Assembly: GCA_019745415.1 (NCBI GenBank)
Contig: JAIETF010000025.1
Span: forward strand, 62,001-126,000
Origin: Candidatus Obscuribacterales bacterium
GTDB taxonomy: Bacteria > Cyanobacteriota > Vampirovibrionia > Obscuribacterales > Obscuribacteraceae
Length of the DNA stretch: 64,000 nt
Reading direction: 5' to 3'
Shown here one piece after another: positions 51,847 through 60,412 of the stretch. The notes below the pieces were generated by a model, which was given only the letters and a program-made list of their open reading frames with translations, ran no database searches and had not been told where the DNA came from. Numbering within the stretch: the stretch's first letter is position 1; each line of letters starts with the position of its first letter. The position numbers and the translations under genes were made by a program.

Positions 51847-53085
51847 CTAGAGCAGCTCGGTGGCTTCCTCACCGCTTCTCACCCATGTGGGTGGAGCTTG
51901 CAGCTTGACGCCGGCCAAGTCAAGCAAGCGATAGGCTATGTCAAAGGAAGCATTAACATGATCGAGTTGGTGGGCGGTGGGCAAAGGAGCCGGTTCGCCG
52001 TCGGAACGCAGACGCAGGTTCTCGACCACAGGCACGATATCGTCGGCCTGCTCAATGTCGTAAGCCAGCCCCTGACTAACCAACATGCGGGCAGTGCCCA
52101 ATTCCTGCGGCATCGGCTTAGTAAGCATGTCGATGGCTAACGGTAGTCTTCTTGCTATAGCTTCAAAGGAGGTCAAGCCACCAGCCTTGGTGACCATCAA
52201 ATCACAGGAAGCCATAACATCAGACATACGATCATGGAAGGGCAGCACCGCTGTCGGTATCTTATAGCGAGCCGACTCACGCTTTATGGTGTCATAGAGG
52301 TGCTTGTTATGACCGCATAAGAAGATCACTTGGATCTTTCGTCTGACATTAGCCAAGGCGCGATAAATCGAAAGCATATTGCCCCCGCCTGCCCAACCGG
52401 CGTTAATGCAGATAGTGGGCAGTTCAATATCTAGATTGAGGCGGGTGCGAAACTCAGAAGGTGTGCAAGAAGCAGGCATACTGAAATCTGGATGCACCGG
52501 CATGCCCATGATCGCTATGCGATTTTTCTCGATTCCCAGATCAATCAAGCGCTTCTTGGCTAGATCGTTGGGAACGATTGTCAGCTCAGATTCTTTATTA
52601 GCCCAACCGCTCCAGAAATCGCCATTAGGATCGGTAACAACCGTTATCAGGCGGCTCTTATTCTTCAGACCGCATTCCTTTATGGCTCTAGCTAGATACT
52701 GGTTGGACATCGGGTGCACAGACACCACCACATCTGGTGCCAATTGCCCAACATAGCGATTGAGATAGGGCCTGGTAATTTGCCAACCGGCCTCAGAATC
52801 ATTAGGTTTAAAGGTTTCAATAAACCAATAGTAGTACTTCATCGACTGCTGCTGGTGGCGCAGCAAATAGTTATAAAGCTCAACAAACCTGCGATTAATC
52901 GGGTGAGACTTCTCGACGATGTTCTCTACATAAATTTCAACGGTCTGGTCAGGCTTGCAGTTATCAAGCAGATATTGCATGGCGGCATGTATAGCCTCAG
53001 TGGCGCTGCGATGCCCGCCACCGGTGTCCGAGAACATCAAGCAAATTCTCTTGGGGGAACTCTTCTTATCGGAGGTGGATTTCAA
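51847..53085 (-). CDS. MGDG-synthase/UgtP-like glycosyltransferase
   Basis: 412 residues, GT28-type. N-terminal acceptor domain opens with SDTGGGHRSATEAIHAAM, the hallmark of MGDG synthases and processive diacylglycerol glucosyltransferases. The C-terminal nucleotide-sugar domain contains MVTKAGGLTSFEAIARRLPL. Transfers a hexose to diacylglycerol on the inner face of the membrane; sugar and linkage cannot be told. In operon with the hydrolase that follows. Confidence 0.9.
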   Translation of the reverse strand: MKSTSDKKSSPKRICLMFSDTGGGHRSATEAIHAAMQYLLDNCKPDQTVEIYVENIVEKSHPINRRFVELYNYLLRHQQQSMKYYYWFIETFKPNDSEAGWQITRPYLNRYVGQLAPDVVVSVHPMSNQYLARAIKECGLKNKSRLITVVTDPNGDFWSGWANKESELTIVPNDLAKKRLIDLGIEKNRIAIMGMPVHPDFSMPASCTPSEFRTRLNLDIELPTICINAGWAGGGNMLSIYRALANVRRKIQVIFLCGHNKHLYDTIKRESARYKIPTAVLPFHDRMSDVMASCDLMVTKAGGLTSFEAIARRLPLAIDMLTKPMPQELGTARMLVSQGLAYDIEQADDIVPVVENLRLRSDGEPAPLPTAHQLDHVNASFDIAYRLLDLAGVKLQAPPTWVRSGEEATELL

Positions 53086-53206
53086 AATTACTTCCTCTGT
53101 TACGACCAGGTCGGTGGCTCCGGCAATCGCCTGTGAGCGCTATATCTCGGACAAAAAGGTACTTTTCTGCTAAACTAAGCTGATCTCCGACTAATGATCC
53201 AACTAA

Positions 53207-54706
53207 ATGTACCATCAAACCCGGCAAAAACCGCACTGGCCTGATAAAAATTCTTCTTTCGTCGCGTTTAACAATCGGGTCGCCAAGGTGAAAACGGGTC
53301 TTGCAGCGGCAATATTGGCTTGCACCCTGACAAACTCTGTCGCCCTTCCGGCTCTTGCAGACAGCTCACGCTTGACTTCACTGCAAAGCGACAAGACGTC
53401 TTCTTCCCTAGTATCTCAATCAGTACTTAATCATTTTGAGAGCTTACCGGCTGGAAGGCAACTGAAGCAAAGCCCAACCGATGTCAAGATTTACGAATAC
53501 GACCACGAACCCTTAGGCGAACGCACGCCCTTTCTAATGGTGCATGGACTGCGTGGCGAGTTCTATCATTATTTCCGCTGGCAGAAAGTGGCGGAGAAAC
53601 TAACTAAACACAAAAACTTCAACGCCGCTTACAAAATCTATATGTGTCGGTACTCGAGCCTCGACCGCATAGAAACAGTGCTGCCTATGTTCAAAGAAGC
53701 ATTCAACAAACTCTATGAAGTAGGAGGGCGCAAACCGATTGCCATAATGGCTCTCAGCATGGGCGGCAATCTCACCTATGAAGCTTTCACTGATGCGAGC
53801 ATTGAACCGAAGGTGAAGATGCTCTTCACCATGGGAACACCTTTCCACGGTTCGCCACTCTTTTGCAAAGACTGGCGTGCTTACACGGTCTACAAGAGAC
53901 TATCATGGCCATGGAGTCGTATAGACCACAACCTAGCCTTTGGTTTGTACTTTAGAAAGAATCCCAATCTGCAAAAAGATCTAACCTGGGACAATGTCGA
54001 CGGAGCCATTCCCGATGTTGGTCGTTTTTGGTCTAAACTTCCTTTCGGGCCGAGCGGCAAACTGACTATTGAGAATACCGAAAACAAGAGACTGGCGGCG
54101 GTAAACAATATTAAAACCGCTCGCGAGAAACTCATCACATATGGTGGCTATATAGTCAATCCCTATTTGCAGCCACGGGCAAAGCGCTATCTAGAAAACG
54201 CTTTTCTCTATCCGCTCTTTCTAGTCTCAACTTCTTTTCCAGCGCATATGGCTAGAGAGCATCCGGTCTTGGAATATCTCAATAGAGACATCGCCAACTT
54301 CCAAGTGCCGAAACCTGTAGCCAAAGCGGCTGGAACACCCTTTGTATTCGTCATGAACGACGGCATCACTCCGGTTTCCAGCGCTATCTTCCTGCCGCCC
54401 GATCTGGCTAAAGAACAATGTGTTTCTAAAGAAGCAGAACTAGAAAAGATAAAGTCTCGTCTAGATGTAGGCAAAGCCCGAGTTTTCCGCAATGTCGATC
54501 ACCTTACCTTTATCGACGGCGTCAGACCTGTTAATCCAATTCAAGCCGCAGTGCAAAACCATGTTAAAGACGAAATAAATCCGCACGAGCCGCAGAAAGA
54601 AATTTTCGACTGGATCGTACAAGATATTATGGCTTTTGATGCACCTGACACTGGCAAGCTTGCGAAGAAAGAACTGAATCAACAAGAAGCCAAGCCAACC
54701 GAATAA
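53207..54706 (+). CDS. Exported alpha/beta hydrolase (lipase-like)
   Basis: 499 residues. A long basic N-region then a signal peptide core (TGLAAAILACTLTNSVALPA, cleavage near LADS). Hydrolase fold: FLMVHGLRGEFYHYF, the nucleophile Ser in MALSMGGNLTYE, FTMGTPFHGSPLF as in lipases, and candidate acid and base NDGITPVSS and NVDHLTFID near the C-terminus. Large insertions make it longer than most. Substrate unknown, likely a lipid or ester outside the cytoplasm. Confidence 0.8.
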   Translation: MYHQTRQKPHWPDKNSSFVAFNNRVAKVKTGLAAAILACTLTNSVALPALADSSRLTSLQSDKTSSSLVSQSVLNHFESLPAGRQLKQSPTDVKIYEYDHEPLGERTPFLMVHGLRGEFYHYFRWQKVAEKLTKHKNFNAAYKIYMCRYSSLDRIETVLPMFKEAFNKLYEVGGRKPIAIMALSMGGNLTYEAFTDASIEPKVKMLFTMGTPFHGSPLFCKDWRAYTVYKRLSWPWSRIDHNLAFGLYFRKNPNLQKDLTWDNVDGAIPDVGRFWSKLPFGPSGKLTIENTENKRLAAVNNIKTAREKLITYGGYIVNPYLQPRAKRYLENAFLYPLFLVSTSFPAHMAREHPVLEYLNRDIANFQVPKPVAKAAGTPFVFVMNDGITPVSSAIFLPPDLAKEQCVSKEAELEKIKSRLDVGKARVFRNVDHLTFIDGVRPVNPIQAAVQNHVKDEINPHEPQKEIFDWIVQDIMAFDAPDTGKLAKKELNQQEAKPTE

Positions 54707-54748
54707 GCCTTCGTTTGCAATTAGAACTTTACTTTGCGCAATTTTCGA

Positions 54749-54777
54749 TTGACCGACTTTGTCTTCTTACATATCAT
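54749..54777 (+). promoter_or_regulatory. Promoter of the AspRS leader transcript
   Basis: TTGACC (54749-54754), a 17-base spacer and TATCAT (54772-54777), each one base off consensus. Start expected near 54784, giving a leader of about 210 bases before the AspRS ATG. Confidence 0.7.
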
Positions 54778-54823
54778 CGATTGAGAAGGTACATCTCGCA
54801 AAGCCAAAAGCAAACAAACATAT

Positions 54824-54901
54824 ATGTCTAGCTTCAGCACCAACCTCAATGACGATGACGACCGCCCACCGCGGTTCACTTTGTCATGTCTGAAGCGATA
54901 A
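54824..54901 (+). CDS. Putative Asn/Asp-rich leader peptide
   Basis: 25 codons, ATG to TAA. Codons 7-13 read Asn-Leu-Asn-Asp-Asp-Asp-Asp (54842-54862: AAC CTC AAT GAC GAT GAC GAC). It sits 40 bases into the predicted transcript, and its stop codon ends 25 bases before an intrinsic terminator. No strong ribosome binding site is seen; the best purine run (GAGAAGG) is about 34 bases upstream, which is the main weakness. Inferred to be the sensing ORF of an attenuator. Confidence 0.6.
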   Translation: MSSFSTNLNDDDDRPPRFTLSCLKR

Positions 54902-54931
54902 ATTAACTAAGACCAACGACTAGAGAGCCGC
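54861..54931 (+). promoter_or_regulatory. Alternative pause and antiterminator helices
   Basis: ACCGC (54861-54865) pairs with GCGGT (54871-54875) over a 5-base loop. Alternatively GCGGTTC (54871-54877) pairs with GAGCCGC (54925-54931), seven pairs including one G-U, which would hold the 5' arm of the terminator. The two helices exclude each other. Confidence 0.6.
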
Positions 54932-54956
54932 AACCAAGAAAAGTTGCGGCTTTTTT
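54927..54956 (+). terminator. Attenuator terminator before AspRS
   Basis: Perfect 8-bp stem GCCGCAAC/GTTGCGGC, loop CAAGAAAA, then six T. It lies 36 bases before the AspRS start, inside its own leader, not after the upstream lipase gene (220 bases away). Confidence 0.9.
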
Positions 54957-54992
54957 GTGCTTTTTATCTTTGTATTTAAAGGGAGAAAAGAA

Positions 54993-56231
54993 ATGATAGA
55001 ACAACATGGCTATATAGAAACAATAAGACAGATGGGACAGCTGGTCTTCTTCAAGCTGCGCACCCAGGGAAAAACCTGGCAGCTGGTGAGCGAACGCCCT
55101 GAGATCATTGCGGCAAGTAAGTCTATGCTGGCAGAGACTCCGGTGCGCATCAAGGGCAAGCTCGTGCAAGAACCAACCGAAGAAATAGTGCTGGAAGAGT
55201 TGGAGATTCTAGCCAGACCAAAGAGTGCACCCCCTGTCGAAATCAGCAAGAGCAGCAAAATAGAAAATCTCAATTTAGAAACACTATTGCAATACCGTCC
55301 GCTCACATTGCGTAACACAAAAGTGCGCGCCATATTTAAAGTACAAGCCGAAATCGTCAGGGCCTTTAGAGAATTTCTGCAAAGCCGCCGATTTATCGAG
55401 ATTCATTCCTCTAAACTAGTCTCGACCGGCACCGAAGGCGGTGCCAACCTCTTCAAACTCGACTATTTTGGAAGAACAGCCTACCTGGCTCAAAGCCCAC
55501 AGTTCTACAAACAAATCATGGTCGGCGTCTTCGAGAGAGTCTTTGAGATAGGGCCGGTCTATCGCGCCGAAGAACACGATACATCTAGACATCTTAACGA
55601 ATACATCAGCCTCGACTTTGAAATGGGCTTTATTGAAAGCATGCAAGACTTGATCGCTATGCAAGAGGGTTTGCTCAAACATATCTTCACCCATCTCAGA
55701 GAAACCTGCCCTGAAGAACTGGCTCTCTATGGAGCAAGCTTGCCTGAATTCAGTACAATTCCTCAGATTGAACTGGGCCAAGCCTTGCTTCTGCTGCAGC
55801 GTCAGTATGGCTATACCAGCCAGGAGAACGATCTAGGAGCAGAAGGAGAGAAGCTTTTGGGGCAACATTTTAGAGAGCAGGAAAAGTCTGAACTGGTCTA
55901 TGTCACCAACTATCCCTGGCAGGTACGCCCCTTTTACGCCAAGAAAAGAGGCGAAGGCGGCTCAGGCAGTTTCGACTTGCTGATGGGGGGCATGGAAATC
56001 ACCACGGGTGGTGAACGCGCCCATGAATACGAAGAGCTTCTTGAAGCCATGTTGGAAAGAGAATTGAAGCCGGAGAGTTTCGAAGATTACCTCTTAGCCT
56101 TCAAACACGGTATGCCACCGCATGGAGGATTGGCAATAGGTCTTGAGCGATTGACCAGGCAGATACTGGGACTTTCCTCTGTGAAACAAACCTCGCTCTT
56201 TCCCCGCGACTGCAATAGGCTCAGTCCATGA
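54993..56231 (+). CDS. aspS: Archaeal-type (probably non-discriminating) aspartyl-tRNA synthetase
   Basis: 412 residues from ATG 54993 (GGGAG 7 bases upstream; a GTG at 54957 abuts the terminator). N-terminal OB-fold anticodon domain (1-~100), then a class II core: FLQSRRFIEIHSSKLVSTGT, AQSPQFYKQIM, FEIGPVYRAEEH (motif 2), SFDLLMGGMEITTGG, and GLAIGLERLTRQILG (motif 3). It lacks the ~100-residue GAD insertion of the usual bacterial enzyme. Such AspRS2 forms often also charge tRNA-Asn for later amidation by GatCAB, which is not in the window. Confidence 0.88.
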   Translation: MIEQHGYIETIRQMGQLVFFKLRTQGKTWQLVSERPEIIAASKSMLAETPVRIKGKLVQEPTEEIVLEELEILARPKSAPPVEISKSSKIENLNLETLLQYRPLTLRNTKVRAIFKVQAEIVRAFREFLQSRRFIEIHSSKLVSTGTEGGANLFKLDYFGRTAYLAQSPQFYKQIMVGVFERVFEIGPVYRAEEHDTSRHLNEYISLDFEMGFIESMQDLIAMQEGLLKHIFTHLRETCPEELALYGASLPEFSTIPQIELGQALLLLQRQYGYTSQENDLGAEGEKLLGQHFREQEKSELVYVTNYPWQVRPFYAKKRGEGGSGSFDLLMGGMEITTGGERAHEYEELLEAMLERELKPESFEDYLLAFKHGMPPHGGLAIGLERLTRQILGLSSVKQTSLFPRDCNRLSP

Positions 56232-57105
56232 CCGACTTGAATCTGTCGGCGATCGCCCGGGCAAATTGAGCGGCCGAGCCGTCTTTCATCGAAAGAAAGA
56301 GAGACGGCTCGGTTAGTTCGAGTTCCATCAAATAGTCAACGCCGCCTTGCCTAACCAGATCGACCCGGGCATACAACGGTGTCTCAGTAAGAGTGCTCAA
56401 AGCCGATTGAGCAAGCTCTAACTGCTCAGGCAAAGGCTCCGAAGGCGACTCACCGGCATGCCCGGCGGCAGCCAAAATCTGAAAAGGCGCTTTACGCACG
56501 CAATGACTAAAGACGCCGTCGATATAGACCAGAGACTTCTCGCCCTCGCCCTCGACGGCATTCAGATAGGGCTGCACTAGACAGTCGCCGTCTTTGAGCA
56601 AAGTTTCTATATGATTGAGGGCGGCCGAACATTCGCTCTGACCGCTTTGGAACTTTTGAACGCCACTGGTTGCGAGCCCGACAGCCGGCTTGATAATGTA
56701 GGCATCATAACAAGAAGTAATCTTAAGCAAAGTGGACTTGTCGGGCTTGACTCCTTGCTTGAAGAAATGAGTGGGACAAACAGGCACACCGCCCTCAGCC
56801 AATTTGAGCAAGTAGCTTTTGTGCAAGTTTGGCAATACCAAAGCAAGCGAGTTCATTAGCAGACTTCGCTTCGAGAAGACTTTGAGCTTATCGCAGAACT
56901 CTTTGAAATATTTGTGATAATTCCAACAAGAGCGCAATACCATAACTCTCGGCGGCTCCAATTCAGACAAGTCATGCCGCCAGTCAATAGTTCGGCAATT
57001 CAGCCCCATCTCGGCAAGCTCGGCTAGAGCTAAATTGTCATCGGGATCACCATCAGGAAGACCTTCATAGCTAAGAAAAACCACATCCATGGCTATTTTT
57101 TCCAC
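56221..57105 (-). CDS. ATP-grasp ligase, RimK/DcsG-like
   Basis: 294 residues (GTG 57105, or ATG 57090). Order of the ATP-grasp fold: N-terminal Rossmann-like part (VMVLRSCWNYHKYFKEFCDK), lysines in DAYIIKPAVGLATSGVQKF, VQPYLNAVEGEGEKSLVYID, and metal ligands in YLMELELTEPSLFL. Resembles enzymes of D-cycloserine and small peptide-like metabolite synthesis, but the substrate is not evident. Converges with AspRS, overlapping by 11 bases. Confidence 0.8.
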   Translation of the reverse strand: MEKIAMDVVFLSYEGLPDGDPDDNLALAELAEMGLNCRTIDWRHDLSELEPPRVMVLRSCWNYHKYFKEFCDKLKVFSKRSLLMNSLALVLPNLHKSYLLKLAEGGVPVCPTHFFKQGVKPDKSTLLKITSCYDAYIIKPAVGLATSGVQKFQSGQSECSAALNHIETLLKDGDCLVQPYLNAVEGEGEKSLVYIDGVFSHCVRKAPFQILAAAGHAGESPSEPLPEQLELAQSALSTLTETPLYARVDLVRQGGVDYLMELELTEPSLFLSMKDGSAAQFARAIADRFKSVMD

Positions 57106-57282
57106 TCCGTCACTCCAAATTAACTAGATATCAGACTAAACCAAGCCGTGCAGCACCGGCTAAACAGAGTCTAGACCATTTTATGTAGATGGCTTAAGGA
57201 CTGAAAAGCCCGGAAAAGATATTATTGACTTCTCACCGAACCCTTTCAGACCCATAAACAGCCCCGTTTCAGCCAAGCATTC

Positions 57283-58740
57283 ATGCTCTTCAATTCACTC
57301 AATTATGCTGTTTTTTTACCCATCGTCTTTGCTCTCTTTTGGCTGAGCAAAGATAAGTGGCGTGTCTGGATCTTGCTTATTGCCAGCTATATTTTTTACA
57401 TGAGCTGGAAACCGGCATTTATTCTGCTCATCATTGGTTTAACTGTCGCCAATTATTATCTTGGCTTTGCCATCGCCGGCGCCGCCGATCAAAAGGGCAA
57501 GAAAAAATGGCTCACCGTCTCGGTGGTAGGCAACCTTCTCACTCTGGCATTTTTTAAGTATGCCTATTTCTTCAATGATACCCTATCAGCCATTTTGAAA
57601 TCTTGTGGACAACCGGCAACCAAACTGCCTTTCGACATTGTTCTGCCTCTCGGTATTTCCTTTTTTGTTTTTGAGTTTATTCATTACACAACCGATGTTT
57701 ATCGCGGTCACCAACCAATTCGCTCCTTCCCAGCTTTTGCTCTGTTCGCCAGCTTCTTCCCCACTCAAATCGCCGGGCCTATCAAAAGATTCCAAGACTT
57801 CATCCCGCAATTTTTAGCTCCGGCAAAACTTACAGTTAAGAGTTTTGACAACGGTATAAGTCTCATATTGTTGGGTCTCTTCAAGAAAGTTTTGATCGCC
57901 GATAACCTGAGCTTTTTCGTCCAGGGAGGCTTTAGCAAGCCGGACCTATTCAGCGGGCTGGATCTTTGGGTTTTTGCCTATGCTTTCGCCTTCCAGATTT
58001 ATTTTGACTTCTCAGGCTATACAGATGTGGCCCGCGGCTCGGCTATGCTCTTTGGCTATAAAGTGCCGATCAACTTCAATTTGCCTTATCTGGCTGCCAA
58101 TATCGCCGAGTTTTGGCATCGTTGGCATATCTCTCTTTCCACCTGGCTGAGAGACTATCTCTTTATTCCGCTCGGTGGTTCGCGGGTTTCCAAACTGCTC
58201 AACTATCGCAACTTGATCCTGACCATGACCCTAGGCGGGCTCTGGCACGGCGCCGCCATGCACTTTCTAGTCTGGGGACTCTATCATGGGCTTTTGCTGG
58301 TCGGGCATAAACTTTTTCAGTCAGTCAAAGAAGGACGGCCTGCCCTAAAAGCCTTTATAAACAGTGGCGTCGGCAAATTCATATCGGTGCTTTTGACCTT
58401 CCATGCAGTGGTTATCGGCTGGGTTTTCTTCCGCGCCGAAAGCAGCACGATAGCTCTCGAAATGCTCAAGCGAATGTTTAGCCTGAGCCCGGCCCTAGAG
58501 AACGGCGAAAAAGTGTCGATGTTATTGCCCCACATCAACTACCCTCTCATTTATCCAACCATCTTTTTGATCTTGCCCGTGCTTGCGGTAATGCACTATC
58601 TGGCAGGACTGGTCAGTGGTATCGACCTGAACAAGCGAGTGCCCAGATTCTGCAAAATAGGTTATGCCTTCGCAATGATGTTCTTGATTCTTGTTTTTTC
58701 GCCCGACAAATCACCACGCTTCATCTATTTCCAGTTCTAA
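57283..58740 (+). CDS. MBOAT O-acyltransferase (AlgI/DltB-like)
   Basis: 485 residues with about ten membrane helices. Family blocks: NFNLPYLAANIAEFWHRWHI, LRDYLFIPLGGSR, LGGLWHGAAMHFLVWGLYHG (with the invariant His). Transfers acyl groups across the membrane to an extracellular polymer, together with a DltD/AlgX-type partner, here the next gene (4 bases apart). Polymer unknown. Confidence 0.93.
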   Translation: MLFNSLNYAVFLPIVFALFWLSKDKWRVWILLIASYIFYMSWKPAFILLIIGLTVANYYLGFAIAGAADQKGKKKWLTVSVVGNLLTLAFFKYAYFFNDTLSAILKSCGQPATKLPFDIVLPLGISFFVFEFIHYTTDVYRGHQPIRSFPAFALFASFFPTQIAGPIKRFQDFIPQFLAPAKLTVKSFDNGISLILLGLFKKVLIADNLSFFVQGGFSKPDLFSGLDLWVFAYAFAFQIYFDFSGYTDVARGSAMLFGYKVPINFNLPYLAANIAEFWHRWHISLSTWLRDYLFIPLGGSRVSKLLNYRNLILTMTLGGLWHGAAMHFLVWGLYHGLLLVGHKLFQSVKEGRPALKAFINSGVGKFISVLLTFHAVVIGWVFFRAESSTIALEMLKRMFSLSPALENGEKVSMLLPHINYPLIYPTIFLILPVLAVMHYLAGLVSGIDLNKRVPRFCKIGYAFAMMFLILVFSPDKSPRFIYFQF

Positions 58741-58744
58741 AGCC

Positions 58745-59965
58745 ATGCAAACATCGATAGACAAACCCAAACTAGATGACGACATGAAAGGTGAGAACTT
58801 TACCGGGAGCTTTGTCATTCAAGGCTTTGTCTGTCTAATTGCTCTTGATTTACTGCTGCGGTTTCTAGGCGGGGCCGGCTATCTAGGTTTCAATCCGCTC
58901 AGGGTTTCACACCGCTCTTGGGTCTATTGGAACGAAAGAGAATTTTTACTGGATGCTAAGAAAGACAAACAAGAGCCCTTGCACACAGCGCTTTTCGGCT
59001 CATCACTGATGATGTCGGCCCTTCATGGTGGCGACGCAGTCTATCTAGATAAGCCGCAAAATGTCACTTTGCACCATAAGAGTCAGTTGTTTAAAGACCT
59101 GATGGAAAAGCGCAGCGGCAAACCAAATAACAACTTTGCCTTTGCTCTGGGCGGCGAAATGGTTTCCGATGCCTACATACTGTTTAAAAGTATGATTGAA
59201 CAAGGTCGAGGCCGCCACCCAGAAAAGCTAATTTATGGCATTGCCCCGCGCGACTTTATGGACCATGCTCTACCCTCTGTGACAAGCACTGAAATTTATC
59301 GGTATATGCGCAGAGTCACCGACCTTGCTGAAATTGAAAATAGAGCTCGTACTGGCCCTGCTGAAAAGCTAGAAATCTGGCTCGCTAAGCTCAGCTACAT
59401 CTATCAACACCGGGAAGAATTTCTTTATTTGCAAACCCGCTATGCCAAACTGCTTTGTCGAAAACTACTAGGCACCGGCGATCTAGACTTGGTGCACGCA
59501 CCAATGCACATTCGCAAACAAGCATTTCTGGAATTACCCGAAGATAGCGCCCCCAATGAAGTGATTGTGACACCGCCGGTCGGACCGGAACCATATGTCG
59601 ATAACAGTTCTGAATATCGCAATCGCTATCGCAAATATCGTGAGACTCAATTTGCCGAACAACTCGGCTATCTTGAGAAATTACTGAAGTTGGCTAAAGA
59701 AAACAATGTTGAAGTAATCCTAGTCAATATGCCCCTGACGGAGTCGAACATGAACCTCATGCCCAGCGGCTTTTACCAGAATTATTACAGCAGGGTGGAG
59801 AATCTAGCCAAGGTGAATGGCGCAAACTTGCTTGACCTGAACGACCACAAACTCTTTCCGATTGAGTACTTTGGCGACGGTGTACATATGAATACGCGGG
59901 GCGGGAAAAGATTCTTTGAAGTCTTGGTAGACAAGCTTTTCGAGACAGAAGCGACAGCAAGATAG
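58745..59965 (+). CDS. SGNH-like anchored partner of the MBOAT enzyme
   Basis: 406 residues from ATG 58745. One N-terminal helix (about 24-42, FVIQGFVCLIALDLLLRFLG), then an external SGNH-type domain with TALFGSSLMMSAL (block I) and the D-x-x-H dyad in FGDGVHMNTRGGKRF (block V). It is the expected DltD/AlgX-like partner that completes acyl transfer outside the membrane. Paralogous to 21066-22334 (both have VNMPLT, a ~20-residue helix and a D-x-x-H ending). Confidence 0.8.
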   Translation: MQTSIDKPKLDDDMKGENFTGSFVIQGFVCLIALDLLLRFLGGAGYLGFNPLRVSHRSWVYWNEREFLLDAKKDKQEPLHTALFGSSLMMSALHGGDAVYLDKPQNVTLHHKSQLFKDLMEKRSGKPNNNFAFALGGEMVSDAYILFKSMIEQGRGRHPEKLIYGIAPRDFMDHALPSVTSTEIYRYMRRVTDLAEIENRARTGPAEKLEIWLAKLSYIYQHREEFLYLQTRYAKLLCRKLLGTGDLDLVHAPMHIRKQAFLELPEDSAPNEVIVTPPVGPEPYVDNSSEYRNRYRKYRETQFAEQLGYLEKLLKLAKENNVEVILVNMPLTESNMNLMPSGFYQNYYSRVENLAKVNGANLLDLNDHKLFPIEYFGDGVHMNTRGGKRFFEVLVDKLFETEATAR

Positions 59966-59975
59966 CAAACGAAAC

Positions 59976-59990
59976 CGGCTTCTTAAGCCG
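59976..59990 (+). terminator. Short hairpin after the MBOAT operon
   Basis: CGGCTT/AAGCCG with a 3-base loop, 11 bases after the stop, followed only by CTTTC. A weak terminator candidate. Confidence 0.4.
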
Positions 59991-60106
59991 CTTTCATGGC
60001 AATGACATTGCAATTTCTCAAACTTTTCTTGCGACTCTGCAGTCATGACTGAGAAATGGGTTTCCATTGGTTATAATCGGAATATACAGGAATCCCAGGA
60101 CCGACT

Positions 60107-60373
60107 ATGCAAAACTCTTATACCCCTATCGAAGCACTCTTGAAAGACCTATGCCAGGCCGCCGATAAGGGCGACTGCTTACGGGTCGAGACTATCTACA
60201 ATCAGGCGCTGTCGCAGGCTCGCACTGCCTTTGGTGAAGAGCGGGCACCACTTTGCCTTTTGCTTATGTGTAAGTCGATTTGGTTTCATCAACATGGTCA
60301 ATACGACCTGGCTGAAGCTTTTAATCGCAGGCTGCGAGACATTCTGCGCAACAATCATTTCCCCATTAGTTAG
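60107..60373 (+). CDS. Small helical hypothetical protein
   Basis: 88 residues, AGGA upstream of the ATG and a TATAAT at 60072-60077. Resembles two TPR helices (TIYNQALSQARTAFGEER; SIWFHQHGQYDLAEAFNRRL). No signal. Its start and single-gene layout are plausible, but it is short and unrecognised. Confidence 0.5.
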   Translation: MQNSYTPIEALLKDLCQAADKGDCLRVETIYNQALSQARTAFGEERAPLCLLLMCKSIWFHQHGQYDLAEAFNRRLRDILRNNHFPIS

Positions 60374-60412
60374 AAAATAGTGCCAGCGATTCTTCGAGAT
60401 TTCGATAGAAGA

